A DNA stretch of 64,000 bases from positions 935,104-999,103 of the forward strand of contig CAUJNA010000846.1 in the NCBI GenBank assembly GCA_963377175.1. Reading direction: 5' to 3'. The position numbers were made by a program, and so were the translations under genes. The notes below the pieces were generated by a model. That model had not been told where the DNA came from, made no database searches, and saw nothing but the letters and a program-made list of their open reading frames with translations. This document shows, one piece after another, positions 1-11,543 of the stretch; position 1 is the first letter of the stretch; each line of letters opens with the position of its first letter. The DNA is from Effrenium voratum. Lineage: Eukaryota; Sar; Dinophyceae; Suessiales; Symbiodiniaceae.

Positions 1-270
1 ACACTTCATCGTTCAGCCAAAAAAACATCAACCAGCCAAAAAATCATCATTCAAAAATTAATCAACCAAAAGTTCACCAACCAACCACAAAGTCATCAAC
101 AAAATATGAATCAACCAAACAAAAATTAATCAACCAGCCAAAAAATCATCCACCAGCCAAAAAGTCATCCACCAGCCGAAAACAAAACCTCCACCAGCCA
201 AAAAAAAACCTCCACCAGCCAAAGAAAACACATCCACCAGCCGAAAATTCATCCACCAGGGGTTGATTAC
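1..270. repeat. Degenerate short tandem repeat (CCAGCCAAAAA type)
   Basis: The motif CCACCAGCCAAAAA with variants such as AAAATCATCAACCA recurs about every 18-22 bases. ORFs through it on the minus strand are repeats of Leu-Ala-Gly-Gly-Gly type and are not taken as genes. Confidence 0.7.
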
Positions 271-1027
271 TGTGTCCACATTCGGAGGGCTCTGCTTCAA
301 TTTCAAGGGGCCGAAGAGGTGCTGCAGCTTCGGCTCGGCTCCCAGGGACCGCAGCTGGCCCAGCATGAAGACCTCTCCCATTGGGCTCAAACAACCGGAA
401 GTCCAAAATGGGTGGCCCGATCGGTAAGTGGGAAACATGGAGTTTAACACCTGCGGTTTGCGTAACCCCTGTTTCATTTTGAGCCACAGCCATATGGGAC
501 CTCAACATGGAACTTACCCAAAGATGGGTCAGTTCAGGATCATTTCCTCATTCCCAACGAGAACCAAACACAAGAACCCAACAAAAGCAACACAGGGGGG
601 GCTGTTTATGAATGGGTAGCCAAAATGGAACCCTGGTAAATGGAACCAAAGACTAAAACCCGCGTAACCCCCCCTGAATTTGTTTTTGAGCCACACCCAT
701 TTCTCCGATGACCCCCGAGGTCCGAAGCCGAGTCGAACGGTCCAAGGTCCGACCCGGCGGATTGGGACGAGCGGAGTGGGTGGGACTTGACTCACTTTTT
801 AACTCCGCAAACAGTAAGGCGACGAAGGGTGGAAATGGTGGTTTAAAGGAGCAAAACACAAAAACTCCCCCCCCAAAAAAAAAAACAAAAGAAAAAGAAA
901 GAAGAAGAGCATAGACTTCGGCTAGGTACCGAAAAAGCAGTTTTCAGATTCATAAAGAGTTAGCGCCAGAGCCTAGCGGCGGATGCGTACAAGAATCCGT
1001 GGCCATCATGGAACCCGTGTCAAACTG

Positions 1028-1118
1028 CCTAGAGTCTCCATGACCCTTAAAAAATGAGTCCATGACTCCTTATTTTTTTGGTAATGACCCCATGTTTAAG
1101 GGTCATGGAGACTCTAGG
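1028..1118. repeat. MITE-like family B, copy 1
   Basis: Inverted repeat with ends CCTAGAGTCTCCATGACCC and its complement; the centre repeats ATGACCC blocks. It belongs to a family with copies near 5.1, 6.1, 6.5 and 18.6 kb. Confidence 0.75.
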
Positions 1119-1618
1119 TGGAAAGCCAACGGATGTGTTCCTTGACGATCCTTTCCGGCAAATCCCGTTTACTTTCTGGTGCGATAGGCAGGGAATGAGA
1201 TTTGGAATGACACCTACAAACCATCCAACTGGTGGTTTCCTTTAAGGGACGGGAATCCCCGGGTTCATTCCATTTCTAATTCCCTACAGAGCACCAGCAA
1301 ATTCACTGAATTGGGCTCTGAAAACACTGACAGCTCCAAACTTGCTTAGAGCCTTAACCACATCTCGTTCGCCTTGGAAAATTGTGGAACGTCCTCCCTG
1401 CAACTCCTGCTTTCTAGTTCGCAAAAATTCCTGGGCCATGGCGGAAGCTTGATCGAAGTCGAAAAAAGGTTGGCAAGCGCAAGTCCGCAATTCGAGCTAT
1501 CTGAGTGATTTATAATATTTCACCGGCCTGAAATAAGGCGGTTGGGTAGCCATTCCGCACATAAACCACCATTTGGGGTGAATTTGGTCGTGTGAGGTCG
1601 TTATAATTCACCCAGAGC

Positions 1619-1749
1619 TACTGTGGATGGACAAAATCCATTTCGCACCACCTAAGAAACCCTGGAAGGATGATTCTCCTGTAAATACCAACAACTTATG
1701 GTTTCAACCATGGTTTCAAAGTGGTGCAGGATTTCGTCCATCCACAGTA
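1619..1749. mobile_element. MITE-like family A, copy 1
   Basis: About 131 bp bounded by TACTGTGGATGGAC and its complement GTCCATCCACAGTA. Inner arms TTCGCACCACCTAAGAAACC and a central AAATACCAACAA-like block are shared with the other copies. No coding capacity, so a non-autonomous DNA element is inferred from the terminal inverted repeats and copy number. Confidence 0.8.
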
Positions 1750-2078
1750 TTGTCTCCTGGCAGCTTGGGCCTTTCCGTTAGTGCCATCAAAAGCAAGCTC
1801 GCCAGTGAAAAGCTTGTGCCTGGATCGACAGTTGCGATCGCTTTTCTCCATGCACTTTACCCCACAAACCAAGCAACGGTGACTGAAAAAGCGGCCACTT
1901 GGCTATCTAGGTGCTTGACTGCAAGGCGCAAAATGTTCAAACTCACACTGCTTGCAGGGCAGTCTGAGTGCTCACAAAAAACGACTTGCCACCTTCTTCC
2001 TCCCAAAGAAATGCGCTTCGAGGCAGAATCTTCGATCCCTCTCCGGTGGTTTGTACTATGCATTCTTTCTAGCGGACA

Positions 2079-2197
2079 TACTGTGGATGGACGAGATCCA
2101 TTTCGCACCACCTAAGAAACTATGGTTGAAACCACAGGTTTGTGGGTATTTACAGGGGAACCATCGCGGTGATGCAGGATTTCGTCCATCCACAGTA
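2079..2197. mobile_element. MITE-like family A, copy 2
   Basis: Same TACTGTGGATGGACG ends and inner arm as copy 1, somewhat shorter in the middle. It lies only 330 bp from copy 1, in the same orientation. Confidence 0.8.
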
Positions 2198-3414
2198 TTG
2201 CAGCGCCGGCATTTCCAGACTGCGCCCTCCAGATACAAATCGCGAAGATCGCGTTCCTCCAAAAGCCGCCGCTTTTGGCTCTTCGCCAAGAAACGCCATG
2301 CTTCACGCGTGAGGGGGTGCGGCTATTTTGACACCCCATATCCCAGAAGCATGGAATACTAATACTCAGTTGCCTGGTTTGGATCCACAAATAAAAGGCC
2401 AACCTTTTGGAGCCAAAACAAACAGAACCGGAATTGGATAACCCTCAAGCTCAGATCCGGTCGATTCGCTTTGGGCAAGTGAGAAGTGCAGGTGTTCCTC
2501 TTGGTCTCTCTTTGAAAACAAAAGCAGAGAAACGAAAAGGACAGGGCACATGGCACCCTCAAAACAGAAAAACACCCAACCCTTTTGGGGGGTTGAGGCA
2601 CTAAAGACTTGACTTTGGAGACTGGAGCCAACCGAAAAAGTCCCCCGGTCGCACGGACCCGGCTCGTTCACCTTAAAGCCTGATCTGGGGCCTGCGTTTA
2701 AAAGAAGAACGACCTGGCTCCCAGGCCTAAAAAGGCAAAACACCACACAAACTAACATGGAACAACATGAACAGAGCCCAAAAAGCCCCAAAAAAAATCC
2801 GCGAACTCTAAAAATGAAGCGCCAAAACAAAAACCGACACATCTGACAACGAAAAGAAACGAAACAAGCACCTATACGTGCCATGGTAGGGTCATGATAG
2901 TACCCTTTACAAGGGTTGCCTACTGAAGGGCTCATCACCATCCCCAAACAGGGCAGGTCTTTTCACCACATGGCATTTCCGTTTGTTTTGGCTCGGCATC
3001 CTTTTCAGGTTGGTTTTTAGATTGAAACCATAAGGCAAACCGAAATCACTTCTTGGGGGTTCAATCCCTTTCAGACAAACCCAATGGACCATAAACAGGA
3101 TACTTTGACGACAAAGACAGTCAAGAGGGAAACTACCTCAGCTGTATTCCACGTTTGATCGCCCGGACCAGAAAGGGTATTGACTTGTCCTGATTCCTGT
3201 GCAGAAAGGATTTGGGTGCAAACATTTCGAAAGGGAGCCCTTTGGTCGTCTTTCCAACCCTTGGTATGGTAGCAAAAAACAAGGCTAGGCAAAAAACAAC
3301 TCGTTGCTTTTTGCACCCCCCCCCCTCACTAAAAAAACAAAAAGATCAAACAACAAATACCCAACAACGTGCCAACAACAGTGATGTGGTCATTTCAACA
3401 TCTCAATGCGCATG

Positions 3415-3535
3415 CCTGGGTCCTCCAGTAGAGGGGTTAGAATAAGGGCACCCTTTTTTCTGTAGTCTATTTTAGTTCGGGAACCCTCCCCCAAAAAGGA
3501 AACGGTGAGAAAGGGCACCTAGCTGGGGCACCTAG
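3415..3535. mobile_element. MITE-like family C, copy 1
   Basis: About 120 bp running from GGTCCTCCAGTAGAG through GTTAGAATAAGGG and CTGTAGTCTATTTTAG to CACCTAG. At least ten copies lie in the window, typically bounded by CTAGGTCCTCC and GGGGACCTAG. Confidence 0.75.
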
Positions 3536-3539
3536 ATGC

Positions 3540-3627
3540 CTTCGCCTTTGCCCTGGGCCATGCCCGAAGAAACCGCCTCACCGGTGTCGGTCAGCAGGTA
3601 GGAGTTGGATCCCCCCGCCGCCACCGC
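3540..3627 (-). CDS. Putative host exon, RCC1-repeat-like
   Basis: On the minus strand, a TTTAG acceptor-like site is followed by GC-rich codons reading AVAAGGSNSYLLTDTGEAV, which fits the core of an RCC1 beta-propeller repeat (AGG-x-HS-x-LLT-x-x-G). A GTGAGG donor-like site lies at about 3576-3581; alternatively the frame runs on to a stop near 3535. Only one partial repeat is visible, so the gene cannot be named. It could belong with the exons at 35.5 and 63.0 kb on the same strand. Confidence 0.35.
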
Positions 3628-3680
3628 CTAAACCGCTCGATTCGAACTCGTGCGGGTCTGAGACAAAGGGCATTTCTTGG

Positions 3681-3798
3681 CAGGGTTCCACTTTTTGACC
3701 ACCCCAGGGTAGACTTAAACCCAGGGCTGGTTGATTCCCCCCAAAAGAAAGGAGAACCTCAGGGTTTAAAGTCCATGTTGGGTGGAAAGTGAACCCTG
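3681..3798. mobile_element. MITE-like family E, copy 1
   Basis: Inverted repeat with ends CAGGGTTCCACTTTTTGACC and GTGGAAAGTGAACCCTG. The second copy at 8517-8635 has the inner segment in opposite order. It directly abuts a family D element. Confidence 0.75.
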
Positions 3799-3809
3799 TT
3801 TCTTGGTGG

Positions 3810-3943
3810 TACCCCCTACTCGAAATACCCGCCTTCAGGGTATGATGTTGACCCTCTACTAAAAAAGGAGGTATTTACGTTGGAAAGCCGATCGGTTCTC
3901 CCAAAAATAGGCTGAAAAAAACGGGTATTTGGAGTAGGGGGTA
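3810..3943. mobile_element. MITE-like family D, copy 1
   Basis: 134 bp bounded by TACCCCCTACTCGAAATACC and GGTATTTGGAGTAGGGGGTA. The middle carries AGGAGGTATTTAC and GGAAAGCCGATCGGTT, also present in the copy at 6919-7041. Confidence 0.8.
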
Positions 3944-4051
3944 AGCATCCATACCTCCAAAAAAAACCATGGAAATCCGCCCTGGAAAAAACATAAGTGG
4001 GGGTTGATGGCCCTTGTCGGGTAACAAAAAGGAAAACAACTTGGCCAACGC

Positions 4052-4128
4052 TACTGTGGATGGACGAAATCCGCTTCTCGCACCACCTAAGAAGACATGG
4101 TTGAAACCACAAGACAAGGTTTGTTGGT
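4052..4128. mobile_element. MITE-like family A, truncated copy 3
   Basis: The left end TACTGTGGATGGACGAAATC and the CACCACCTAAGAA arm are present, but the right half is replaced by a C-run and unrelated sequence after TTGTTGGTATTTGG. Confidence 0.7.
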
Positions 4129-4310
4129 ATTTGGACCCCCCCCCAAAAAAAAGTGTTCTCTGTCTGGTTTCATTTCAATTGCCCTGTTGATCCATTCATT
4201 ACGTGTATGCAGGGGAAGTAAACTACCCAGTGCATCCAGTTTTGCTTGTGAGTCCACTAACCAAGGGAACCACCCGAAACAAAAACGAATACGGCTGGTG
4301 AGCTCGTATA

Positions 4311-4431
4311 CTAGGTCCTCCAGTAGAGAGGTTAGAATAAGGGTACCCTTGTTTCTGTAGTCAATTTTAGTAGGGGAACCCTCCCCCAAAAAAAGAAACG
4401 GTGAGAAAGGGCACCTAGCTGTGGGACCTAC
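4311..4431. mobile_element. MITE-like family C, copy 2
   Basis: CTAGGTCCTCCAGTAGAGAG through GTAGTCAATTTTAGTAGGGG to GTGGGACCTA. Confidence 0.75.
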
Positions 4432-5104
4432 TTTATGCCTTTGGGGGCCTACCCGGGATTTGTGATTCTCCGGGGCACCATTGCACAAGGCGGCCATCCT
4501 CACTGCTTTGTTCATATGGGTATGGGTCAAATTAAACCACCAGGGGATCCACAGGTTTTAGTGCATGTGTCCATTTACCAGGGTTCCATGTGGGACTTTT
4601 CCAGTTTTGAGCCACAGCCATAGGCTCCATGCAACGTCTCAGCCCCAAGGGATCCATCTCCGAAAGAAAAGTCGACTTGTTTGAAACTGAAACCCGGTTT
4701 TCAAGCTCTCTGTGACCCGTTGAATGGGAACGATTTCTTGTTTGACTGGCCCCATGCCTCGGTTGCCCTCAGTTGACCTGAACATGTTCGGGCGTTTTTA
4801 AGCCCAAAATATGGACCGAAAAGGGGGAAACCACAAGGTCGAGAGTTGGATGGATTCGCTTTGGGTCAGCGAGAAGCCTGAAAAAAACAAAAAGAACATG
4901 CCACATGGCACCCTCAAAACGGAAAAAAAAGAACAACCCTCTTGGGGGGCTCAACCGAAAAAAGAAGGAAACCAAAGGACCATGGACCGAAAAACTTCGC
5001 CGAGGGCTGAAAACGGGCTGACGCTCGAGCGGAGCTCTTGGAGAGTTCCTTGAGTTCAGCGCCACCACGGAACTCTCTAGTCCTGGGCAGGGCAGAAAGA
5101 GGTA

Positions 5105-5195
5105 CCTGGAGTCTGCACGACCCTTGAAAAATGGAGTCATTGCCCAAATTAAAGGGGTCATGGACCCATTTTTGAAGGGTCATGAAGACTCCAGG
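5105..5195. repeat. MITE-like family B, copy 2
   Basis: CCTGGAGTCTGCACGACCC at one end and AAGGGTCATGAAGACTCCAGG at the other; central AAAGGGGTCATGGACCC. Confidence 0.75.
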
Positions 5196-5533
5196 TACTG
5201 CTCCTTCCAGTTGCTAAGCCCCCACCACCAAAACGTGTAGCCCTTTCAAAACCAGAGTTTTTGTTCTTGTCGGAGAGTCGAGCCCCCTGGAAAAAGTACA
5301 AAAATATGTCCAGTCGTGAAATCGATTCCATTTAAAGCCATGGGGGAAAATAACACATATTCTGAAACGCCAATGGAAGGTAGGGGAAGCTTCCCCCATT
5401 CTGAGCAGAGGGATCAAACGAATCTTTTCAGAACCGGTTTTCAAACTCCCAGGCTGGACTTTGCGCGATCCGTTTTGAACACCCAAAGGGTCCAAGTACC
5501 TTATATTTGCGGATTTGAGGAATCTGCAAATGA

Positions 5534-5664
5534 TACTGTGGATGGACGTCATCCATTTGGCACCACCCAAGACACCATGGGAAACCATTGTTTGTTGGTA
5601 TTTACAGGGGGTCATATTATTCTAGGGTTTCTTAGGTGGTGCAGGATTTCGTCCATCCACAGTA
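5534..5664. mobile_element. MITE-like family A, copy 4
   Basis: TACTGTGGATGGACG at the left and TTTCGTCCATCCACAGTA at the right with the usual inner arms; 131 bp, same length as copy 1. Confidence 0.8.
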
Positions 5665-5778
5665 AATCCCCTTGAACCAAACCCCTTGGACCTCAAATCT
5701 GGTTGGTACTTGGACCCGGGACAGAACGATGGTTGGTTTAAGTGGTTAAAATCAAGCCCCAGCACTCGAGTACAGAAT

Positions 5779-5880
5779 GGTCCTCCAGCAGAGAGAGCCT
5801 AGAACAAGGGTAGTCTATTTTAGTAGGGGAACCGGGAACCTTCCCCCCAAAAAGGGGTGAGAAAGGGCACTGGGGAACCT
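5779..5880. mobile_element. MITE-like family C, degenerate copy 3
   Basis: GGTCCTCCAGCAGAGAG and TAGTCTATTTTAGTAGGGG are recognisable; the ends have decayed. Confidence 0.55.
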
Positions 5881-6111
5881 TGGACCAAATCCGATTCACA
5901 GATGGGTTGCACCCTGGACCTTCCCGGCTCGCTCAGGCCTTTCTGCCATTTCCTCAGCCCCCTGTTTTAGTTTTAAAGGCATCCCAATTTGAGAGAAAAC
6001 GCTGGAGCCTTGCCCAATGACTCCATTTTGTGTGGGCAACCAAAGGCTGTGCTTGGGCTTGCCACCCCTGTGTTAAAGAAAAGAGAAAGAAACGAGAGGA
6101 CAAGTTTGCTA

Positions 6112-6205
6112 CCTGGCGTCTCCATGACCCTTTAAAAATGGGGTCAGTACCCAAAATAAAGGGGTCATGGACCCATTTTTATTTCGGGTCAGAAGGAGAC
6201 TCCAG
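6112..6205. repeat. MITE-like family B, copy 3
   Basis: CCTGGCGTCTCCATGACCC at the left, GGAGACTCCAG at the right. Confidence 0.7.
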
Positions 6206-6471
6206 CTAGTTTGCCCACCACAGGGCTTTTGCAGTGAACCAATGGTAACGGCGTGCCCGCGTTAAAAACCATAAGGAAAACGGCTGGATCTCTCTCTGGA
6301 ACACACGTAGCCCGGCGAGCCAAACCCGCAGCAGCTCCCAGCTTGCCAAACCTTCCAAACCCGGCGTTTCGGCGCTTCCTTCCAGACCCGGCCTGGCCAA
6401 TCCCGAGACCACCTCGGCAGAGAAATCAGAAACCATGGGAAGGAAACCATCACGTTTGTTGGTGCTGTGGA

Positions 6472-6560
6472 CCTAGAGTCTCCGTGACCTAGAAAAAGGG
6501 GTAATACCCCCTGAATGTTGGGTAATGACCCCATTTTTAAAGGGTCGTGGAGACTCCAGG
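6472..6560. repeat. MITE-like family B, copy 4
   Basis: CCTAGAGTCTCCGTGACC at the left, GGGTCGTGGAGACTCCAGG at the right. It directly abuts a decayed family A copy. Confidence 0.7.
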
Positions 6561-6698
6561 GATGGTTGCGAAATCCGTTTCGCACTACCTAAGACACCGT
6601 GGTTGAACCTTGTTGTTGGTATTTACAGGGGAAGCATCATCCATCCAATGTATTATCCAGGGAATCATCATTCCGGGTTTCTTAGGCAGTGCAGGATG
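6561..6698. mobile_element. MITE-like family A, decayed copy 5
   Basis: Inner arms TTTCGCACTACCTAAGACACC and TTTCTTAGGCAGTGCAGGAT are clear, but the TACTGTGG ends are lost. Confidence 0.6.
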
Positions 6699-6918
6699 TG
6701 GCTCAAAATTCACGTTGGTTTTAAAGGGAAACCCAGAGGCACCCACTCAATGTGGGATTCCGGTTTGAGACAAACCGGTGTCAAGTCAACCTTGAAATAT
6801 ACCGTATCAACAAGGAACGTGGCATTGTCAGATTCTTTGTCATATTTGTTCAGATTCTGCACAGATCCTAACAGATCCTGTTTCAGGTTACATTCCATAT
6901 CGAGTCAACCTTAAAGTG

Positions 6919-7041
6919 TACCCCCTACTCCAAATGTTGACACGCTGCTAAAAAGGAGGTATTTACCTTGGAAAGCCGATCGGTTTTCCCAAAAATACCA
7001 ACTGAAGAAGAAAAAAAGACGGGTATTTGGAGTAGGGGGTA
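6919..7041. mobile_element. MITE-like family D, copy 2
   Basis: TACCCCCTACTCCAAATG at the left and TATTTGGAGTAGGGGGTA at the right; the middle matches the copy at 3810-3943. Confidence 0.8.
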
Positions 7042-7428
7042 AAATGGGCATAAGGAGAAATGAGAAAGACCCAGATTGCCGACCAGCTACCAACCAGCTG
7101 TAACCATGGTTGCAACCTTAAGCGGGGAAGTCCAAGGAAAGATCCCCAAACAAAACCCTGGGCTTCAAACCACCATTAAAACAAAGGGGGCAAAAAAAAC
7201 AAAACAAAACAAAACAAACAAAAAAAAAACAAAAACAAAAAACACACTATTTTTACCTGAGGAGTTTCATCATCCAAAGTCCTTGTCAATATTTTGATGG
7301 GGGGCGAATCGGAACCCTAGAAAAAAATATTCCCTGGAGCCGAAGACAAGAAGCCTAGCGGGTTCGGCTCGCCGAATTTCGGGGAAAAAAGTCAAGTACC
7401 AGTTGAAGCGTAGAACCCCTCTAATTCA

Positions 7429-7570
7429 GCAGGGATCCGGATACATTATACACCTGAGCATTGCAACTTGTCTATTTGGTGGTTTCCAACTTTATTTTGG
7501 TGTGGAAAAAGCCACATGGTTACACAAATGGCTACGCAAAGTGGAGATATATCTTTTTTTCGGAGCCCGG
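7429..7570. repeat. Dispersed repeat shared with 61660-61790
   Basis: GAGCATTGCAACTTGTCTAT and the following ~100 bp recur, diverged, at 61.7 kb in the same orientation. No inverted ends seen. Confidence 0.65.
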
Positions 7571-7671
7571 TTCAGACCGCCTCTGATTCAGAGGGGCTTC
7601 CCTTCCTTGGCTCTGTCATTCTTTGAAGGAACTCGACCAAATCGGACGCCGGAGACTTTTCTGGGGCTCCC

Positions 7672-7802
7672 CTGTGGATGGATGAAATCCATCCCGCACC
7701 ACTTTGAGACCATGGTTGAAACCATAACGTTTATTGGTATTTACAGGGGAATCATCCTTCCAGGGATTCTTAGGTGGTGCAGGATTTCGTCCATCCGCAG
7801 TA
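7672..7802. mobile_element. MITE-like family A, copy 6
   Basis: CTGTGGATGGATGAAATCC at the left and TTTCGTCCATCCGCAGTA at the right. The 231-aa minus-strand ORF through here is only repeat-derived. Confidence 0.8.
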
Positions 7803-8516
7803 TTTTGAGACACCAAGTTGGCCCTCCAAATTTCAAACCTCTCGCGGTAGGAAACCAGGGCCGTGTTACTTCCCGGATGCACAACCCAGCCAGTTGGTTG
7901 CAACGGGAACCAGCCAATTTCTATAGCCATGGCTATAACCTTCTTAAAAGGGAGTGGACTCAAGGGAATTTTCAGGGCAATACCTAGTCCTCCCAAATTC
8001 AGAGTCTGGAAAGGCAGGTTCTGGAATTCGGACGGCCAGTAAAGGCAACCAGCCATTGTCTTTTCGCCTTTGAAGGGTGCATGATTCCAATTGGGTACCT
8101 TATGCAAGTAAATGAGGCTCGGTTCCCTTTGTTGGGTTGAAAGGAAAGAAAACGACCCCCATTCTATGGGATCCCCGATTTTGAGAAAATCCTGTACCCA
8201 TGAGTCGGGGAGATATGAGGGGGGGTCCAAAATTTCGATTGATAGGAATGCGAGTTCGAACCTACGTATGTGTTTGGGAAAAAAGAACATGGGTGACATG
8301 GGTTTGAGCACATGGGTTCTAGGAAGCTACACACACGATTGTGCTTTGGTGCAAGCTAGAGCCCGTGTGATAGAGACTGCTCAGCATCTCCGAACACTTG
8401 CTTATTTCAGGAATCCCTTAGTCATGGGAGCCTGATCCCCCTCAGACTCGCTGAGCAGTACGGGCACACTTTTCTGCCATCATACTCCGGGGACATGCTC
8501 ACAGATATTCGTCGGC

Positions 8517-8635
8517 CAGGGTTCCACTTTCTGACTACCCAAGATGGACTTTAAACCCAGAGGTTCTCCTTTTGGGGGGAATGAACCAGCCTTGGGTTTA
8601 AGTCTAGCCTGGGGTGGTCAAAAAATGGAACCCTG
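8517..8635. mobile_element. MITE-like family E, copy 2
   Basis: CAGGGTTCCACTTTCTGACTA at the left and AAAAATGGAACCCTG at the right. The inner GGTTCTCC / AACCAGCC segment is inverted relative to copy 1. Confidence 0.7.
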
Positions 8636-8802
8636 TCGTCGGCGGCCCCGCTTCAGTGTTTGCACTTGTCTCCTCCGGTGGCTCCCACTGCATATTCCTT
8701 AATGCTGATCGGAGCGGCGAGCGGAGAAGGCAATCCGATCTCGGGATCCTGAGATTCCCAACATCAAACAGATTCCCAAACAAGCCCCCTGCAAAAAAAA
8801 AA

Positions 8803-8875
8803 ATGTCCAGTAGTGATAGATTCCCTTTAAAACCAACAGGGGGGGGGGGAAAAAAACAAACAAATGGAAGAAAAG
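8803..8875. repeat. Dispersed repeat family F, copy 1
   Basis: GTCCAGTAGTGATAGATTCC followed by AAAACCAAC, a G-run and AACAAATGGAAG. Related copies lie at about 10.0, 30.6 and 35.7 kb. Confidence 0.6.
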
Positions 8876-9060
8876 GAAACTCACAAAACCCAGCGCCGTT
8901 TTGATGCCTCGAAGGAAATCTCCTTGGAACCCGAGGAGAGGCTCAATCAAGTGCCAGGCTCTTAGAGTCTTGGAGGGGCTCGGCAAAATTTTTGAACTCT
9001 GCGTGTGACCAAAAAACGGGGCCCCCACCACTTGCGGTTTGGTTGTGTTTCGCTTTGAAA

Positions 9061-9191
9061 CAGGGTTGTGGGGAATGGAATCCACTTCTGTGATACAACA
9101 GAAGGGATTCCCAAAGACTCTGTTGTTCTTATAAAGGGGGATTCCCTTGTATCACAGAAGTGGGGAGAAACCCCTGGATCCCACAACCCTG
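9061..9191. mobile_element. MITE-like family H, single copy
   Basis: Ends CAGGGTTGTGGGG and CCCACAACCCTG form an inverted pair; inside them CCACTTCTGTGATACAA and TTGTATCACAGAAGTGG form a second nested pair. No other copy seen. Confidence 0.65.
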
Positions 9192-10015
9192 CTTTGAAAC
9201 GACTCCAAACAGGTTGCCCTCAACACACGAGACCCATTTCAAGGACAGGGCCGTGTCCGCGTGCATAAGGCGGCCGATCCAAAATCGGTCTTTAAACGTA
9301 GGAGACCAACCTAGACAAAAGTTGGTTTCCTGTTGTTCCCGGGGAACAAACAATTTGACTGGTAGCACAATGGGGCAGGGTGCGTTCCTTTGAACACCCT
9401 CGAAAGAGTTGAGGAAACACACCCTGCTTTTGCCCGAGAATCCGACATCGAAAACTGATACATAGAGTTTGATCGGCCAATTCTCTATATGCGGTCGGCG
9501 AGTGTCGTGCCGAGTGCGCATGTTATGCAAAGGGTGACACATGGTCACATGCATGGTTGTGGAAATCATTCCAGGTGATGCCACTTGGGTCATAGTAAAA
9601 ACCTGGTATTAAAATGGTCTACACAGAAACATGTAAAGAATTCAAAAGGCGGCTGCACCCATTTATGGCTGGGATGTCCCGTACTAACCTTCACTTACCC
9701 GGGTTTTGCTTGTGGCTCACTTAGGATTTCCATCCTGTGACTTGAAAGCTCGCAGAAAGTGCCGGCATAAACCCAGAATGTCCACAACCATGGTCCAACC
9801 ACGCATCCAAACACGTGCAAAGCGCCAAAGCGCCATACTGCCTGCGCATGCTGCTAACTTACTAACCTCGCCGATGCAAAGCGAGGTTGCTCCCCCTCCT
9901 TCGGAATCGGGGTGTCTGGCAGTGTCCCCGGAAAAAGAACAAGCCAAAAGCAGCAGTTGGGTCACAACCTGGCAAGCTTCCACTTGCTTAAGCCACCTGC
10001 GAAAAGAACAAGAAA

Positions 10016-10096
10016 AAACATATCCAAGAATGATAGATTCCCTGTGAAAAAAAAAAACAAGGAAACATATAACATATACTTAAGCAAATGGAAGAA
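10016..10096. repeat. Dispersed repeat family F, copy 2
   Basis: AATGATAGATTCCCTGTG, an A-run, then AACATATACTTAAGCAAATGG. Confidence 0.5.
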
Positions 10097-11437
10097 AGTG
10101 GTCTGCCGTGGGTGTGAACTCTGAAAGGGGGACCATTTGGTGGACAGAATTCGGTCGACCTTCATGCCCCCCCCAGTCCCAACCACTTGAGTTCAGGTTC
10201 CCTCTTACATTTCCAGCTGGGATTGTCCTCTTCACTTACCCAAATGTCCCAAGGTTGCGGAGATCGCAACCCCTCGCTTGCAAAAGAGTGCTTGGGTGTT
10301 CGGCCAAGCCAGAGATTCACCAATGCCCGGACGTGGAACCCGCATAAGAGCACACATGGCTGTGGCTCAAAAATAGGTACCCCAATTGACTTGCCCTGGC
10401 AAACGGAAAGAAGGACTAAACCTGCGGTCCATATCCTGGTGGTTTAACTTTGACCCATACCCACATGCCCCGATCTTTCCAAACACCCCAAGAAAGCTCT
10501 GCTTCTGGGGTTCCCATTCGGCCAATTTCCACTGCTGGATTCATAGGTCGCAAGCCCTGCCGGTCACCAACGTCTTCAGAATCCACAGAACCAAGTCACC
10601 CCTTCCTTTTAGGGAATCGGTATTCATTCGAGAGGTAGTCATCAGACGAGTATGGTGTGGAATCCAAACATGCAATCCGAAGCCAATCTCCTGGCTGGTT
10701 CTCCAAGGCGCCAAGATTGCTCAACGGAATGAACCCCGCAAAGCCCACTCATTTCTAGCATCGGAAACTTATTTTTGGGGGGATGGGACCCCCTTTTGGG
10801 TTCCATGCCGTGAATTTGCAGGGGAGTAACTACCAAGCACAAGGCAATGAGAAACTCAAAGGCTATTGGACCTGACACTCTTCCGTGCGGCCACCAGGGC
10901 TTCGTTTTTCGTTTGGAGACGAAACCGAGATCCAGCTCCACGAATTCAGGGAAGGCTGCAACCTAGATGGCTATGGGTCAAAGCCCGTACCCCCGGTGAA
11001 CATCCCAATCCCCACTAAAATGGGTCCTAAAATGGGTGGTGAATTCACCTACCAACCAAAATGGGATCCCATTGGTTTTGACAACCACAGCCAGATTACT
11101 CACGTGCTCACTTCGCAAGTCCCCAAAGTTTACTCATTCGGGAACCCAAATGGGTGCCTCGAGCAGCTCTCCCCTCGAAACAACCAAAAACAAGTATAGA
11201 TGTTCCCCTTCGAAATTGCGTATATGGTCTGGGGATGGTGAATTTATAGACATTAGCAAACCATCCTTTGAACATATGGGGGGTGGGGGGGGCCCTCCAA
11301 ATGCAGTCTGATTTCCCACTAAACCCAGTTGGAGACTGTCATACTATTCTACACTAGGGTTTGTGAATCCAGCGCTACCAGAAGTTCAGTGCACTGGGGT
11401 TTCTAAATCCAGGGTCACCAGGCCTTCAGTGCACTGG

Positions 11438-11543
11438 CTAGGTCCTCCAGATTTGAGAGGTTAGAATAAGGGCACCTTTTTTTCTGTGGTCTATTTTTGC
11501 AGGGGAACCCTCCCGCAAAAAAGGGTAAATACTGGGGGCCTAG
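11438..11543. mobile_element. MITE-like family C, copy 4
   Basis: CTAGGTCCTCCAGATTTGAG to GGGGGCCTAG. Degenerate ~45-bp direct repeats containing TTCAGTGCACTGG flank it on the left (11370-11437). Confidence 0.7.

Noticed and set aside
130..508. Minus-strand ORFs with a possible exon (GEVFMLGQLRSLGAEPKLQ)
   Set aside because: Codon bias is suggestive, but there is no domain, and the rest of each ORF is tandem repeat.
476..4625. Sequences like TTTTGAGCCACAGCCATA as possible dinoflagellate spliced-leader remnants
   Set aside because: They resemble the spliced leader only in short words and in altered order; they are parts of dispersed repeats.
7616..8311. 231-residue minus-strand ORF
   Set aside because: Overlaps a family A element and shows no domain; chance ORF.
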